From assembly GCA_947493215.1 (NCBI GenBank), contig CANLQE010000003.1, positions 186,001 through 250,000 on the forward strand: DNA of 64,000 bases. The letters are read 5' to 3'. Shown in pieces: positions 1 through 8,149 of this stretch. Origin of the DNA: an uncultured Sphingomonadaceae bacterium. GTDB taxonomy: Bacteria > Pseudomonadota > Alphaproteobacteria > Sphingomonadales > Sphingomonadaceae. The notes under the pieces are model-generated. The model was not told where the DNA came from. It ran no database searches and was given only the letters and a program-made list of their open reading frames with translations. Position 1 is the stretch's first letter; each line of letters starts with the position of its first letter. The position numbers were made by a program, and so were the translations under genes.

Positions 1-1
1 G

Positions 2-562
2 CGCTATCCGGACCGGGTGGCCAGTGTGACGGGCCTGAGCGCACCGCCGCAAAATGTACTGCTACAACTGATCCAGTCCAATAGCGCGCTGAGGAACACG
101 TCAACCTATATCGAGCGCCTGAAACAGGCCAACCCAGTGTTCATTATGGCGATGGGCGCTGACAAAAGGATTTGGACGGGAGCTTATGAGCCCTTGGTAA
201 AAAAGGGCCTTCTCACCCAAGAAGAGGGCAATTTTTTTCGTGAATCTACCGGTAATCCGAAACGGATAGATGCCAATATCAACTGGTATCGCGCCAATAT
301 TCCGCCATTCAATGCCATCAAGAACGTCGATTTCTGGCCAAATCGAAAAGCGCGCTTGATCATGCCAGCGCAAATTATCTGGGGTCAGGATGACCGTGTA
401 TTCAGCAAGGAACATGCTGAGGCGACAAAGGCATATTCCGATGATATACGATTTTTGATGCTTAAGGGCATCGGGCATTGGCCGCATGTGGAAAGGCCTG
501 AAACGGTTACGCAGGCAATCGAGAATCTGATTTCTGAACAAGCAACAGCTGAGCGACCGTAG
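2..562 (+). CDS. Alpha/beta hydrolase, C-terminal part (cut by window start)
   Basis: The reading frame is already open at base 2 and runs to a TAG at 560-562, so this is the 3' part of a gene that begins outside the window. The first visible residues (RYPDRVASVTGLSAP) match the strand and turn that follow the nucleophile elbow in alpha/beta hydrolases, so the nucleophile itself is upstream of the window. Near the C-terminus IIWGQDDRVF supplies the charge-relay Asp and GIGHWPHVERPE the catalytic His, in the order and spacing of epoxide hydrolases, haloalkane dehalogenases and related esterases. A lid-like helical insert separates them. The substrate cannot be read from the sequence. The gene converges on the TetR gene that ends 3 bp downstream. 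Confidence 0.8.
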   Translation, partial: RYPDRVASVTGLSAPPQNVLLQLIQSNSALRNTSTYIERLKQANPVFIMAMGADKRIWTGAYEPLVKKGLLTQEEGNFFRESTGNPKRIDANINWYRANIPPFNAIKNVDFWPNRKARLIMPAQIIWGQDDRVFSKEHAEATKAYSDDIRFLMLKGIGHWPHVERPETVTQAIENLISEQATAERP

Positions 563-565
563 AGC

Positions 566-1195
566 CTATCTCTTGAGTTTTTTCTTCCGCGTGAAATAGT
601 CGAGGCGGGCCATGGTGTAGGTGCCGATCATCATGGAAACCGTTATGTCTTCCAATTCCTGTAAGTCCATTTCACCTCGCAGCAGAAATTCTCCGGCTGA
701 TGCAGGTATGCCGAGCGATATGTCTGTCACCGCTCGAGCAATTTCCGGCGGCATATCGAAATTTTTGACTACAATGTTAGTAAAATATTTTACAGCCACT
801 TCACGATTATAGCGCGCCGGGTGATATAGTTTCGCAATCGAAGGGTCAGCGAGCAGAGGTTCAATGATTAGGCCGCGTTCGGCGATAAAGCTGAGATAAA
901 CATGCGTTGTGCCGCGAACCAGTTCTTCAAAAGTGGTTGCTTTTTCAGCAATGGCAACCTGTCGCTTCCATCTTATGGTCAGCTCGCGTTCCAGCAACTC
1001 TTTCAGTAGTTCTGAAAGGCTATCAAAATATTTATACATCAGAGACTTACTGACATCCGCCTTATGCCCAATGGCTTCCATCGATAGCTTGGACATGCCA
1101 TCTGTCGCGATCAGCTGTGCTGCGCTGTCGAGGATCATAGACCGACGAATTTCCGGACTGAATCTTTTTTTGGCTTTTGATACAGCTTGATCCAT
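566..1195 (-). CDS. TetR/AcrR family transcriptional regulator
   Basis: This is a 209-residue protein, the usual TetR length. Residues about 15-62 form the helix-turn-helix domain: an ILDSAAQLIATDG helix, then MEAIGHKADVSKSLMYKYF with the characteristic YKYF end of the recognition helix and the SLSELLKELL helix after it. The C-terminal two thirds is an all-helical ligand-binding and dimerisation domain without a recognisable ligand signature. It ends 3 bp from the convergent alpha/beta hydrolase gene and is divergent from the serine hydrolase at 1580, with a 384-bp spacer holding two inverted repeats. It may control one of these hydrolases or itself (inference). The C-terminus is strongly basic (RKKKLKR). 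Confidence 0.9.
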   Translation of the reverse strand: MDQAVSKAKKRFSPEIRRSMILDSAAQLIATDGMSKLSMEAIGHKADVSKSLMYKYFDSLSELLKELLERELTIRWKRQVAIAEKATTFEELVRGTTHVYLSFIAERGLIIEPLLADPSIAKLYHPARYNREVAVKYFTNIVVKNFDMPPEIARAVTDISLGIPASAGEFLLRGEMDLQELEDITVSMMIGTYTMARLDYFTRKKKLKR

Positions 1196-1303
1196 CTCGA
1201 TGATAATTCCCTATAAACTCTGGTCACAGCGATATCACATCAGCACACCCTGCACAGCATTGTTTCTAATAGCACCTTCAAATTTCTGTTAGACGGCTTG
1301 AAC

Positions 1304-1344
1304 ATGCTAGCGTCCGCTTTTGCGCCCATAGCGGACACTAGCAT
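1304..1344. repeat. Imperfect 15-bp inverted repeat (palindromic intergenic element)
   Basis: The arms ATGCTAGCGTCCGCT (1304-1318) and AGCGGACACTAGCAT (1330-1344) are reverse complements at 14 of 15 positions, separated by 11 bases. It lies in the spacer between the TetR gene and the serine hydrolase. The 15-bp arms and the core TCCGCT/AGCGGA look like a REP/palindromic-unit type element. No T-run follows, so it is not a typical terminator. A regulator operator is an alternative but the arms are long for that. Confidence 0.6.
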
Positions 1345-1478
1345 TATGTCCGTTTTACCTCGGATGGGGTGTTCTCTTCGTTTTTCCGGAGGTGAGACCA
1401 GCGCCTCTTTTGCAAAAGAGCTAGCTCGGGACAATCTACCAGCTTAATTAATCGCATCACAATCAATCTTGTCTTATC

Positions 1479-1519
1479 CATCTGGACTGTTCTACGCTAA
1501 CCTTCGGCCAGTCCAGATG
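1479..1519. promoter_or_regulatory. Perfect 11-bp inverted repeat upstream of the serine hydrolase
   Basis: CATCTGGACTG (1479-1489) and CAGTCCAGATG (1509-1519) are exact reverse complements around a 19-base spacer, ending 60 bases before the start codon at 1580. It could be an operator, possibly for the nearby TetR protein, or an mRNA hairpin in the leader. The sequence alone does not separate these. The remainder of the 1196-1579 spacer shows no gene. Confidence 0.45.
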
Positions 1520-1579
1520 TACGGCTTTGTCCGCCGGGCTCTGCTTTATTGATGGGACCACCAATTTTGGGGCAGTGTA

Positions 1580-2866
1580 ATGACGAAATATCTGACGCCC
1601 TTTTTTGGACTTGCGGCCCTACTGCTCGTTAGCTGGTATGGTTATCGCGCCTTCGTTCAGGAACAGGCTGGACTGCCGCTCACTGAAATAGCCGAAGCTG
1701 CGACGGAAGATCGATTGCCCACGGAACCCGATGACTGGCTGGGCAAGATTGATTATCTGAGCCTTGATCGCCGTATTGCGGAACTCGCGGCACGTCCTGA
1801 AATGGCTGGGTTAGCTGTCGCAATTTTAGAGGATGGTGAAATTCGGTTTGTGCGCACCTATGGCGTGACCGATAAACGCAGCGGGGAGCAGGTAACGCCG
1901 CAGACGGTTTTTCGCTGGGCCTCAGTATCGAAGGGAGTGGCGGGTTCACTCGCGGCAAAACTGTCGGAGGAAGGTGAGATTGATCTCGACGCCACATTGA
2001 ACCGCTGGCAGACGTCACTCAAGCTCCCCGGAAATGCGATGTCAAAGATAACATTAGCGCAGCTTATGTCACATCAGACCGGTCTCACCAAAAACGCATA
2101 TGACCGGAAATTGGAGGATGGAGAAAGCCCGGGGCTGCTCCGTGCGCGTCTGAGGACTGCTCCCCTGCAATGTCGGCCCGGGACGTGCCATAGCTATCAG
2201 AATATAGCCTTTGATGCCGCCAGCGAGATTTTGGGACAAGCAACGGGTACGTTATATGACGACGCGGTCCAGAAGCAATTATTTGAACCCCTTGGTATGG
2301 AAAGTGCGCAATTTGGCATGGCGGGTCTGACTGAAGCTGACAGTTGGGCGCGACCTCATCGCGGCGATAAAGTGCGGATTCTTTCGGAATCCTACTGGCG
2401 CTTGCCCGCAGCCGCTGGTGTCAGCAGTAATATTGTGGATATGGCGCGCTGGCTCGGCGCACAGGTGAACGAAAATGAAGATATTTTTTCTGCCGAGATG
2501 CTAGCAGTTGCCCATGCTCCCATAGTGAGAACCGGCCGTGTCTATCGCGGCGATCTGGCCCGCGCACTGGTTGAACCGTCTTATGGGCTGGGCTGGCGCA
2601 GCTTTACCTACAGAGGCCGGAAATTGGTGGGGCATAGCGGTGCAGTCGATGGCTACCGCGCAACGATTATATTTGATCCTGCGGCTCGCACAGGAGTGGT
2701 TGCAATGTGGAACAGCGGTTGGGGAATGCCCTTTGGTATCCCCTTTGCTGCGCTTGATAGCTATTATGGCCAGCCAGCAAGTAGCCAATCCGCAAAAGAC
2801 TGGCTCGACTTGTCCGATCGGCCGCTTCCCAAGCCGTTACAGCCCTCTGCGCGTGACGCTCCGTAA
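1580..2866 (+). CDS. Serine hydrolase, class C beta-lactamase / esterase family
   Basis: This is a 428-residue protein with an N-terminal hydrophobic segment (residues about 7-25) that reads as a signal anchor, so the catalytic domain is probably periplasmic. The beta-lactamase-fold motifs are all present: S115-V-S-K118 (SxxK, nucleophile and general base), Y206-Q-N208 (YxN) and H352-S-G354 (replacing KTG, as in EstB-like esterases and D-aminopeptidase relatives). Length and motif spacing fit Pfam Beta-lactamase (class C). HSG rather than KTG points away from a true beta-lactamase and toward an esterase, peptidase or amidase. It stands alone, divergent from the TetR gene. Confidence 0.9.
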   Translation: MTKYLTPFFGLAALLLVSWYGYRAFVQEQAGLPLTEIAEAATEDRLPTEPDDWLGKIDYLSLDRRIAELAARPEMAGLAVAILEDGEIRFVRTYGVTDKRSGEQVTPQTVFRWASVSKGVAGSLAAKLSEEGEIDLDATLNRWQTSLKLPGNAMSKITLAQLMSHQTGLTKNAYDRKLEDGESPGLLRARLRTAPLQCRPGTCHSYQNIAFDAASEILGQATGTLYDDAVQKQLFEPLGMESAQFGMAGLTEADSWARPHRGDKVRILSESYWRLPAAAGVSSNIVDMARWLGAQVNENEDIFSAEMLAVAHAPIVRTGRVYRGDLARALVEPSYGLGWRSFTYRGRKLVGHSGAVDGYRATIIFDPAARTGVVAMWNSGWGMPFGIPFAALDSYYGQPASSQSAKDWLDLSDRPLPKPLQPSARDAP

Positions 2867-3124
2867 GTCACTCGTATAAGGTAACTAATTACGCGTAACT
2901 CTGCGCACTTAAAGCTGGAACAGATTTAAAATCTTGTCGAGACTGGCGCAGTTTTGGCGCTTGGAACGGGATATTATAAAACGATTGTCGCGGTTGTGGT
3001 TGTTCGCTGTGCAAGCTTGCTAGGTTTCGGCATCGGTTGAACTCTTCATCCGAACATTCATTGTCGTTGGCTTTCAATAAAAGTTAGGCTTCACTGGCCA
3101 ACGACAATCAAGTGTTTGCTGAAA

Positions 3125-3493
3125 TTAATATCCTCGGCGTCCGATGTGGCGTCGTCCAAATCCGCTATGCTTGGACCTTCCATGGCGAAAGCTTTGATAT
3201 TTGTAAGCTTTGTGACGTTTGAAGCTTCTATGATGACCAAAATGACGTCCTTGGAAACCACGGCCCCGGAAGCCCCGATTGCGTAGACCGCGTCCGCTAC
3301 GAAAAGAGCGATTACTTCGCTTCAGTTCTGAAATGCCTTCCAGTTCCCCGACATCAACAATATTGATGCCGATGGCACTTCCTTCGATTGACGAAAGTTG
3401 AGCAGGCGCGGTGTCGATTATCGCCGCTTGCGCAGGAGTTACTGCGAACGCAGCTGCAAGGCCAAGAATTGTAAAAATGCTAGTTTTCTTCAT
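3125..3493 (-). CDS. Small secreted Arg/Gly/His-rich cationic protein, unknown function
   Basis: The product has 122 residues. A clean Sec signal peptide (MKKTS, then a hydrophobic core ending TPAQA) is followed by a short neutral stretch (residues about 24-56). The last 65 residues are built from Arg, Gly, His, Phe, Lys and Ser with no acidic residue, including RGF/RGRGF/GRHFGHH repeats. A strong ribosome binding site (AAGGAGA) lies 6-7 bases before the ATG, which supports a real gene. I do not recognise a family. Possible roles are binding of an anionic surface polymer, metal binding through the His residues, or an RNA- or phosphate-binding surface; all are guesses. The 258-bp spacer downstream (2867-3124) shows no convincing gene. 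Confidence 0.65.
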   Translation of the reverse strand: MKKTSIFTILGLAAAFAVTPAQAAIIDTAPAQLSSIEGSAIGINIVDVGELEGISELKRSNRSFRSGRGLRNRGFRGRGFQGRHFGHHRSFKRHKAYKYQSFRHGRSKHSGFGRRHIGRRGY

Positions 3494-3651
3494 TTTGCGT
3501 CTCCTTGTTTTGATACAGGGAGCTTCGCGAAAAATGCGTCTTGGGTTACAGGTTAGAGCGAAATATTAGTTTAAAGATGGGTTTTTAATCTAAATTTTCG
3601 ATATTGGAATAGCACTAAACCAGCCATTATTCGCCAAGAACGCGAACATTT

Positions 3652-4266
3652 TTAGATGGCATCCACCAAGTTCAGAATTTGTTCGTTACCGGGACGGCTA
3701 GTATGATTACCCGAAACGGTCTTGTTCAATATTCTGCCGCTTTTTCCAATCACCATTATCGTTGCATAGGGAACCCCCGCCGCGCGTCCTTCAGTGAATT
3801 GTGGATCGCGAAGTTGAAATGCATCTATGAGCGATGAAGATTCGTCTGACAGTGTTTTGATACTCAAGTTCTGATCTGCTAAAAATTTCGCTTGAATGGA
3901 AGGTTTGTCGTAGCTGATGGCAAATGTTCGATAACCCCGAGTTTCCAATTCAGGAATTATCCGCTCAACAGTTTTGAGTTGGGCCTGACAAAAGCCGCAC
4001 CATTCGACCGAACGGATGAAAAACAGAACGATCGGTCCTGCTTCAAGCACTTCTCCTAAATTAGTCGTTTCGTTGTCAGATTTGACGGCAACGCCCAATG
4101 GCACGCGCGCGCCAATCGATATTCCAGAGTCATACTGAAAAACGGCAGCATTTTGTTCCAGTGTATCTGGATTTGGTTTGGATTTGGCATCGTCTGGATC
4201 AGATTCCGAGCAACTTGCTAAAGCCATCAAACCAGCCAAAGCGCCGAAATATGTGAAAAGCTTCAT
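3652..4266 (-). CDS. Thioredoxin-fold redoxin (AhpC/TSA-like) lipoprotein
   Basis: The product is a 204-residue lipoprotein precursor with a lipobox LASC (Cys19) after a hydrophobic leader. Mature residues 50-200 form a redoxin domain: IGARVPLG leads into a strand (IVLFFIRS), then the redox motif W-C90-G-F-C93 at the start of a helix, and GYRTFAISYDKP as the next strand, as in AhpC/TSA and TlpA relatives. CxxC rather than a lone peroxidatic Cys suggests a thiol-disulfide reductant or an atypical peroxiredoxin in the periplasm, probably anchored in a membrane. It is followed upstream by glsA on the same strand (85-bp gap), but no functional link is evident. Confidence 0.82.
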   Translation of the reverse strand: MKLFTYFGALAGLMALASCSESDPDDAKSKPNPDTLEQNAAVFQYDSGISIGARVPLGVAVKSDNETTNLGEVLEAGPIVLFFIRSVEWCGFCQAQLKTVERIIPELETRGYRTFAISYDKPSIQAKFLADQNLSIKTLSDESSSLIDAFQLRDPQFTEGRAAGVPYATIMVIGKSGRILNKTVSGNHTSRPGNEQILNLVDAI

Positions 4267-4351
4267 GAATATTCCCCCAAATTTACTCCGCCGTCACAAA
4301 TTAATCCGCCTATTCTGCGCAAACGTAAAGCATATAGTTTCTGCATAGCTA

Positions 4352-5281
4352 TCATTCGAACACTGACCAACCTGCGGCCGCTGCGAAATGTTCCAGCGCT
4401 AATGAGCCCACCAGTGATGTACCGGCTTGATTCAGGCCGGGGGACCAAACGGCAATCGCGCCTTGCCCGGGCGCAATCGCAAGAATACCGCCGCCAACGC
4501 CGCTTTTACCGGGCAATCCGACGCGGAACGCAAATTCGCCGGAGTTATCGTAGTGTCCGCAAGCCAACATAATGGCATTGATCCGCCGGCAATGCTCAGA
4601 GGAAATCAATTGATTAGAAGAGCTTGGGTCTTTGCCACTCAAGGCAAGGAACAGACCGGCGCGCGCAAGTTGACTACAAGACATTGCAACAGCACATTGC
4701 TGAAAGTAAACGGCCAAGATTGTTTCGACGGGATGACGAAGGTTGTCGAACGCAGACATGAAGTGCGCCAGACTTCTATTTCTAGCCCCCATTCCCGCCT
4801 CGGACGTCGCTACTATACCATCAATGAAAACAGAGTCATCTGCGGCACTTTCTCTCATGAAATCCAGAATTTCAGAAATCGTGGTATCCACGGATCTATT
4901 GTCTATCAATCGATCCGTCGTGGCGATGGCGCCAGCGTTGATTAGTGGGTTTCGTGGCTTTCCACCCTCGGTTTCCAGTTGGATAATCGAATTGAAGGAT
5001 GATCCAGAAGGTTCTCGGCCGACAGATTCCCACAAAGTGTTTCCTAAACGCTCAAGAGCAAGCGTTAGAGTGAAAACTTTGGAGATTGACTGGATCGAAA
5101 AAGGTTCTTCTGCGTCGCCAGCGCAATGATATTCGCCGTTTGACAGTGCCACGGCAATGCCGAATTTTTTGGGATCTACTTGGGCTAGCGCTGGAATGTA
5201 ACTCGCTACACGTCCTTCGCCGCATGAGGATCGCGCATATTCAAAAGCATTTTGAACATATCCTTGCATCTCATTTGACAT
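4352..5281 (-). CDS. glsA: Glutaminase A
   Basis: This 309-residue protein is the family length for serine-dependent beta-lactamase-fold glutaminases, which hydrolyse L-glutamine to glutamate and ammonia in the cytoplasm. The catalytic pair is visible in FSIQSISKVF (SxxK at residues 65-68), followed by SGSSFNSIIQLE, GKPRNPLINAGAIA and, near the C-terminus, GLPGKSGVGGGI, all family signatures. I place the start at the ATG at 5281, because an AGGGTG sequence sits 5-6 bases upstream; an in-frame GTG at 5287 overlaps that site. It is a stand-alone gene on the minus strand. Confidence 0.95.
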   Translation of the reverse strand: MSNEMQGYVQNAFEYARSSCGEGRVASYIPALAQVDPKKFGIAVALSNGEYHCAGDAEEPFSIQSISKVFTLTLALERLGNTLWESVGREPSGSSFNSIIQLETEGGKPRNPLINAGAIATTDRLIDNRSVDTTISEILDFMRESAADDSVFIDGIVATSEAGMGARNRSLAHFMSAFDNLRHPVETILAVYFQQCAVAMSCSQLARAGLFLALSGKDPSSSNQLISSEHCRRINAIMLACGHYDNSGEFAFRVGLPGKSGVGGGILAIAPGQGAIAVWSPGLNQAGTSLVGSLALEHFAAAAGWSVFE

Positions 5282-5354
5282 ATTCACACCCTGAACCGGC
5301 TCTTTGAAAAGCCAAAACCGTTATTTGTCCCAGCCACAAAAGACGCTCGCGTTT

Positions 5355-6305
5355 TTATGGCTTTCCGGTCTCGCCTTCAATTTCGGTAATTTCATTTTCA
5401 AACCGATGGAGCATAGCTGAACTTTGCTGGGCAGCAGATATATCGGCCGGGGAATTATAAAGAGAACTTAACAAGACGAGATCCCACTCGCTCACGGACT
5501 TAGGCTTGGCTAGGCGAGATTTTACAGATTCAAACAACGATAGAATAGAAAACTCAGGTGCCGGATTAGCAGCACTCGCTTTGGTATCTATTAGCGATCG
5601 CATAGCCGCATAGTCACCGATCTGCAGGGTTGTTAAGCCAACCAACGCATCTTTTTCCAGCAATAAAAAAGAATGACTCATGTCCTTCCTAATCGTTCGT
5701 TTTACATTGGAAGTGACGGTTGAATACATAATGGGCACAACGATTTCTGATCCCGGCACTGTTTCTGCGTCATCCGAGTTTTGCACTGCGCCGCTTTCGG
5801 CATTGGCCGTTACGATACGTTTCCAGCTATATGTCGGACCCTCGCTATTTGCGATCCGGTCTCTCTCATACTGAGGCATGTCGCCAAACAAGCGTGATCG
5901 CTTCTTACGCAATATTGAAACAGCTTCGTTGCCATCGGAAACAATGATGACGAAAATATTAGGCTTGCACCCTTTATCGGCGACCTTGATATCCGAAGCC
6001 TTTGCGACGCCGCGGATGCGTTGTTCTATCTGGAGCTTGTTTTGGGCAGACAAACCAACGACCTTGGGGCAAATGGCTTGTGAAAAGCGGGCAATCTGCC
6101 CGACATATTTCCCACCTTTCGGTGTTGCTAATGTCGTGTCGATAAATTCGGCAATAACATCTCTGGTAGATTTATTTCCGGTGACAACAATTTCATTCTC
6201 ACCAATTCGTTGATCAAGCAAAGTTGCGAATGAAGGAGATGATGAAAATAAATAGCCTGATATTGCCAAGCCAAGCGCTGCTGTTACTTTGTAGCCCGTG
6301 TTCAT
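5355..6305 (-). CDS. Exported protein of unknown function
   Basis: This is a 316-residue protein with a plausible signal peptide (hydrophobic residues about 8-27 ending SFA). The mature part starts with an EIVVTG segment and continues as a mixed alpha/beta protein with two Cys (in AICPKVVG and KGCKPNIF), which could form a disulfide. No catalytic motif is evident. The ATG at 6305 has a GGAG site 8 bases upstream. The family looks like the uncharacterised exported proteins seen in sphingomonads, but I cannot name a function. It is divergent from the exopolysaccharide export gene at 6510. Confidence 0.7.
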   Translation of the reverse strand: MNTGYKVTAALGLAISGYLFSSSPSFATLLDQRIGENEIVVTGNKSTRDVIAEFIDTTLATPKGGKYVGQIARFSQAICPKVVGLSAQNKLQIEQRIRGVAKASDIKVADKGCKPNIFVIIVSDGNEAVSILRKKRSRLFGDMPQYERDRIANSEGPTYSWKRIVTANAESGAVQNSDDAETVPGSEIVVPIMYSTVTSNVKRTIRKDMSHSFLLLEKDALVGLTTLQIGDYAAMRSLIDTKASAANPAPEFSILSLFESVKSRLAKPKSVSEWDLVLLSSLYNSPADISAAQQSSAMLHRFENEITEIEGETGKP

Positions 6306-6509
6306 TGATCATTCTCCGGTTACCGTGCCAAAGATTACACGAAACTCCAATTGCGTAAAGAATTCTCTGTTTTTGAGCACCGTCCCGCTTTTGCGGGGTT
6401 ATCAGTTGATCCAATTTGTCGTTCAGATTGTCGTGTCGCGCTTGAGGTAATGAGATCTATGGTTAAGTGCATGAGGAGACGGGGGAAATGAGCTGCTAGG
6501 AAAAGTTTG

Positions 6510-7097
6510 ATGAAGCCCCGTTTTCTGGAAATGATTTACAAAAAAATCGGATTTGTGATCATGGCATCCTTCGTCATTGCGGGATGTGCATCTTCTGCGG
6601 CCTTTCCTGTAGAGACGGCCGATCAACCAGATATAAACCAATCCTATCCCTTGCGTGCAGGCGAAACGATTCAAGTCATCACTTATGGCGAGGAAACACT
6701 GACGGGAGAATTTAGTATAGGCGCGAATGGAGTTTTGTCTTTTCCGCTAGTCGGAGACATCAAGGCAGTTGGGCTGACGCCGTCCGCTCTCGGCAAGAGT
6801 ATCTCGGCTGCGCTTGCCGACGGCTATGTGCTCAATCCGCAAGTAAATGTTGAAGTCAAAAACTATCGGCCCATTTATATATTGGGCGAAGTTAATAAGC
6901 CGGGGGAATATCCATATATTCCTGACATGACGATATTGGCAGCGATCGCGAAAGCCGATGGTTTTACCTATCGAGCGCAGCAAAAGCAGATATTTATCAA
7001 ACGATCGGATCAGCCGAGAGAAGTGAAAATCAGACTGGGTAGTAACACTCGTATTTATCCCGGCGACACGATTCGGATTACGGAACGTTTCTTTTAG
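6510..7097 (+). CDS. Polysaccharide export outer-membrane lipoprotein (Wza/GumB-like, short)
   Basis: The product is a 195-residue lipoprotein precursor (lipobox VIAGC). The mature part has a polysaccharide-export domain (from YPLRAGETIQVITYGEETLTGEFSIG to about residue 115), followed by one SLBB-type beta-grasp segment (YILGEVNKPGEYPY). This is the short GumB-like form rather than the about 380-residue Wza, and should form the periplasmic/outer-membrane exit for the polymer made by the genes up to 22701. An ATG at 6510 is chosen over an adjacent TTG at 6507; AGGA lies about 8 bases upstream. Its stop codon overlaps the stop of the convergent acetyltransferase gene (7094-7097). Confidence 0.88.
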   Translation: MKPRFLEMIYKKIGFVIMASFVIAGCASSAAFPVETADQPDINQSYPLRAGETIQVITYGEETLTGEFSIGANGVLSFPLVGDIKAVGLTPSALGKSISAALADGYVLNPQVNVEVKNYRPIYILGEVNKPGEYPYIPDMTILAAIAKADGFTYRAQQKQIFIKRSDQPREVKIRLGSNTRIYPGDTIRITERFF

Positions 7098-7771
7098 AAA
7101 GCGCGCGTTTCTATGGGCCGAAATCCGGTGCCATAATTGGCATCGACGCGGCGATTAATATAGCCTTCTGATCCTTTCATCGACAATGTTTTTGCTGGAA
7201 TTCCACCGACAGCGGCATCGTCGGCAACGTCTTTGGTAACTACGGCATTGGCTCCGACCGCTGCGCGGTTGCCAATATGTATCTTGCCAATAACTTTGCA
7301 CCCTGCTGCCAGAAATACCTCATCGCCCAATATCGGAGAGCCTTGTTTGGCCCCCCGGTTCATTTGCCCGAGCATGGCGCCGTGCGTGATGTTGCAATTG
7401 GCGCCTATGATTGCGTCGCCGTTGACCATGATATTGCCAAAGCGATTAATAAAAAATCCGGGGCCGATTTTGGTATATTCCGGAATGGCAATTCCATATT
7501 TGTAACGAAAACGCAGCAACAATAGTTTAAAGAAAGGATATAGAGTGTACCGCATTATCGGTCGCTGTTTCATGCAACCGGAAAGACGCATGACCACCGA
7601 ATATTTGAAGCCCGGTGTAAAAAAATAGTGTCGCAAGAAAGAGCGAGTGTGCTTATTTCCGGCATAGCGATAAAGGTCTGACAATATGAGCGCCCAAGTA
7701 TAACGGAGGCTCCGGCTATTGGTCGTTGGGCTGCCCGTCATTTCAATATTTTTTGTCAGTGCATTACTCAA
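7094..7771 (-). CDS. Left-handed beta-helix acetyltransferase (CysE/serine acetyltransferase-like), polysaccharide-associated
   Basis: This is a 225-residue protein. Residues about 95-205 are hexapeptide-repeat LbH sequence (for example NIMVNGDAIIGANCNITHG, GDEVFLAAGCKVIGKIHIG, AVVTKDVADDAAVGGIPAK). The N-terminal 90 residues (LSDLYRYAG, FFTPGFKYSVVMRLSGC) match the serine acetyltransferase-like proteins found in capsule and exopolysaccharide loci, where the CysE fold O-acetylates a sugar. The location between the export lipoprotein and the initiating glycosyltransferase supports sugar acetylation rather than cysteine synthesis (inference). It is transcribed opposite to both neighbours. Confidence 0.85.
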   Translation of the reverse strand: MSNALTKNIEMTGSPTTNSRSLRYTWALILSDLYRYAGNKHTRSFLRHYFFTPGFKYSVVMRLSGCMKQRPIMRYTLYPFFKLLLLRFRYKYGIAIPEYTKIGPGFFINRFGNIMVNGDAIIGANCNITHGAMLGQMNRGAKQGSPILGDEVFLAAGCKVIGKIHIGNRAAVGANAVVTKDVADDAAVGGIPAKTLSMKGSEGYINRRVDANYGTGFRPIETRAF

Positions 7772-8149
7772 AACTTACGGTCCCTCACGGAATTATATTG
7801 CGTTGCAGCATCGTGGTTGGTGGAATCCAAGTCGGCGCAAATGCGAGTCGGAGCAACTGTCATTAGACCATATGGTATCTAATCGTGTTGAATACACACC
7901 CCGTCTCTCGCTCAATTAACATAGCGTGACAAGCCGGTTTCGGGGTGGCACATATTACTCAGGAGAAATTCTCAGGGGAATATTTTCAACCCGTTTCAGT
8001 ATAGCAGATCATACCAAACATATTCCGAGTGGCATAATAGTAATATGATGGTGATGCTTTGTTGTTGCGGTGCAGCATGATTGAAGCTTTATAGTTTCAA
8101 ATATAATGGCGGCACTGCATTATTGAAATGATCGCGAAAGGGTTCTCGG
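7772..8149. other. Divergent intergenic region, no gene seen
   Basis: This 378-bp AT-rich spacer separates the minus-strand acetyltransferase from the plus-strand initiating transferase, so it must hold promoters for both. I see no convincing open reading frame, tRNA, or strong hairpin. A regulatory site for the exopolysaccharide locus is likely here but I cannot define one. Confidence 0.5.

Noticed and set aside
2889-3077. 62-codon minus-strand ORF downstream of the serine hydrolase
   Set aside because: No ribosome site or family resemblance and the composition is low-complexity; probably chance.
4263-4448. 61-codon minus-strand ORF at the end of glutaminase
   Set aside because: Overlaps the 3' end of glsA in another frame and has no initiation signal.
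6384-6397. CCCGC-TTTT-GCGGG hairpin upstream of the export gene
   Set aside because: Only 5 bp, no U-run on either strand, and located between divergent genes where no terminator is expected.
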